Below, piece by piece: positions 62,055-64,000 of a stretch of DNA of 64,000 nucleotides. The stretch's first letter is position 1. Each line of letters starts with the position of its first letter. Origin of the DNA: Arthrobotrys musiformis (lineage: Eukaryota > Ascomycota > Orbiliomycetes > Orbiliales > Orbiliaceae). The stretch is taken from NCBI GenBank assembly GCA_036971715.1, contig JAVHJL010000004.1, positions 2,666,001 to 2,730,000 of the forward strand. The letters are read 5' to 3'. Made by a program: the position numbers and the translations under genes. The notes under the pieces were generated by a model. It searched no databases. It was not told where the DNA came from and worked only from the letters and a program-made list of their open reading frames with translations.

Positions 62055-63918
62055 GTTGGGCACTATAAAATCTGTGAACCCTAGACAGAATGGAAAGTCG
62101 ATGCTGGAAAAACGAGAACACAGGCGAGGTGTAACCTGGATTTATACCCAAATCCTCGTTCTCCTACATATCTTAGTTGGCCGTGCTGTGGAGCCGTTAG
62201 ATCCACTCGCGCGCGACTCTCAGTTGTTCGCGTGGGTTAATCCATGCCGTCCTGCATGAAAAGAGAGACAAAAAATGCATATGATATAGCGTAAAGCTTT
62301 CATGATAGCTTAGCTTGGTCCAGATATTCGGTATCCGATCATGGGGATACTCGGTTCTGGAATGCAGGGTGGTGGGTATCCTAGTTCCGGGAACTCTCAA
62401 GATAACGACGGCCCACGAAGCGCTAGAACTTTGTGTGACGAACAGCATACCCCCGCTTCGCAATTGTGACCATTCAATAAGGTTACTCGCTCGAGAGACT
62501 TGACAGGGATCCACTTGGTTCTTTGCCCTGTGGCCCGCCGGCAATCCTTGTGAGAAAGATATCGAAGTTTATGCAACCTGCATGAAAGATCGCGATGGTA
62601 TTTTATATTGACCATCCGGCTCTCGTAACGCGCAAACACCTTCCAGAGGTGCCATATATCTCTTCGATGACCAAAATGAACTGAGGGCCTATATTGCGTG
62701 GTAAAACCTCCAAACCAAAATGTTAAGCAGCTGAAGGATAGAAGGAAATCCCCAAAAGAAGCCCTTCCGGTGACATCATCTATTTCGTACAAGGTATTCG
62801 TCGAAATGCAAAAAGGCTGCAACTTCAAGGCTTAATGCTTGACTGCATGGATTCACGAATTTACGCGAGCTGCAGACGGAACCAGCATCACGGGCTAGAC
62901 GTGGGATGCATCGACGAAACACCAGCCATTCCTAATTTGGTTTCAAGCTAACATCGAAGGCACGTGCGACGACGTGGGATGCGTTGGGTTTTCGAAGCTA
63001 TTTGAGGCCGACGGGCGCCGCGGCCTAGCTTGAGGTTGACCGGCGGGTTTCTGACGGCGGGCGAGGCCCTGAGGCCTGCAGCCATGTTCGTTTATCGCTT
63101 TATCAGAAAAACGCCACCGGGACAAGGGTCAAGAGGATGTGTGATCAAACGGCTGAGAAATCCAAAATGTGGACCGCCGGCACAGTACTGTGTGGCCGCG
63201 CCGTTGAATTGCAGTTTATTATCTGATGCTTCTTGAACTTCGACGCCGACGCGCGTGAGAATTGCAACGAGAGAGATGCCCGTTCGACATTCGGGTTTAA
63301 CATTGAACCCGTCGGTGATGGATGCGTTTGCCAAGTTGGTTCAGTTCAAATTGACAGATTCGGTACCGAAGTAGCTACCTGGTCGGACAATTGAAGGACC
63401 TTCCACACATTATGCAGATCTAGGAAGATTGGCTGTGAAGCTAAGCTCGATGCCGCCCCGGCGCCCCACCTGACATCAGTATACTATCTGTTTAGCATTT
63501 TTGGTGCGGGGGATTCCTTATACCAACTATCTAAAACCCATCACGTAAAATCGTTAGCCCCGGAAATACATACTTATGTATCATAGCCTCCTCTGATATC
63601 TGGATCATATCGGGTTCCCGCGGTTTCGAGCAGCGCTCTGCAGCCATTACATGAAGGGATGCATATTTGGGTTGAGATCTTGCAATTGGGATCATATCGA
63701 GTTAAGGTATTTGGGTATCAGGCCACCGGACTGCTTATATAGAGCCCTCTACCTGCCTGGAACATTCGAATTGGTGTTTTGCGACTTGTTCTTGCCAACT
63801 CTCTGTTCCTCTATCCCTATTCATCGATATCGCCAACTCTGAGTCCAGGATAGCAGCGCAGCCATCGATACCATACCCACAACACATACCCGTCGCATTT
63901 TCCAACATCATATCCAAA
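62055..63918. other. divergent intergenic region
   Basis: Lies between the start of the permease gene (-) and the start of the right-edge gene (+). The last 200 bases before 63919 look like a leader. No gene or repeat recognised. Confidence 0.5.
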
Positions 63919-64000
63919 ATGGCTATCTCGAAGTTGCTCCCAGAGAATATCTCCTTCTCTGCGAAACCATATGCATTTAGCTTTCCGTCTGCGGCAACTG
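63919..64000 (+). CDS. N-terminal fragment of a gene running off the right edge
   Basis: ATG at 63919 in a good start context (CCAAAATGGCT) opens 27 codons that continue to the window end, reading MAISKLLPENISFSAKPYAF then SFPSAAT. No stop is met. The PYAFSFPSAAT stretch is like the lead-in of isochorismatase-type cysteine hydrolases, where TALxxIDMQ usually follows. That part lies outside the window, so the family is a guess. It is divergent from the NCS1 permease. Confidence 0.55.
   Translation, partial: MAISKLLPENISFSAKPYAFSFPSAAT

Noticed and set aside
1..64000. CRISPR arrays, bacterial operons, insertion sequences
   Set aside because: The DNA is fungal nuclear, with spliceosomal introns throughout. 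No spaced direct repeats or transposase frames were seen.

Overview
The window is nuclear DNA of a filamentous ascomycete (Pezizomycotina). Evidence: short spliceosomal introns of about 45-120 nt with GTRNGT donors and CTAAC-like branch sites; a fungal-type class I myosin with SH3 and acidic tail; a class IV chitin synthase with its Skt5/Chs4-type activator; a Pfa4-type DHHC acyltransferase; an OPA3-like protein; and an intron-containing tRNA-Glu. Class cannot be fixed from this sequence. The roomy intergenic DNA, rich in A/T homopolymers, would suit an early-diverging class such as Pezizomycetes, but that is only a guess.

Layout. 1-89: last exon of a gene that begins off the left edge (+). 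1730-3313: membrane-anchored pepsin-fold protein lacking both catalytic motifs (+). 4743-9108: class I myosin, seven exons, the first being only the ATG (+). 9109-15675: gene-poor. 15676-16734: DHDPS-family aldolase (+). 16735-21881: gene-poor. 21882-22785: OPA3-like protein (-), divergent from the polo-like kinase at 23728-26502 (+). 27228-27953: UPF0538 (human C2orf76) homologue in five small exons (+). 28849-30622: vacuolar-type zinc transporter (-). 33336-35372: Sel1-repeat chitin synthase activator with a CAAX end (-). 35373-41918: gene-poor. 41919-43179: cysteine-rich single-pass surface protein (+). 46207-49919: class IV chitin synthase (+). 50804-52446: Pfa4-like palmitoyltransferase (+). 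52765-53631: unrecognised protein (+). 54353-56623: highly charged, low-complexity, probably nuclear protein (+), followed by a 120-bp tandem repeat. 59293-59394: tRNA-Glu(UUC) (-). 59936-62054: NCS1 nucleobase/allantoin-type permease, nine exons (-). 63919-64000: start of another gene running off the right edge (+).

How the genes fit together. The most coherent theme is chitin deposition. Between 33.3 and 52.4 kb lie homologues of three components of the yeast chitin synthase III system: the catalytic subunit Chs3, its prenylated activator Chs4/Skt5, and Pfa4, which palmitoylates Chs3 so that it can leave the ER. A cysteine-rich surface protein sits between activator and synthase, and the endocytic myosin I lies upstream. 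The remaining genes are housekeeping: mitosis, mitochondria, zinc storage and nucleobase uptake.

Exon boundaries were worked out by hand from splice signals, frame continuity and remembered family motifs. No alignment or transcript data were available.
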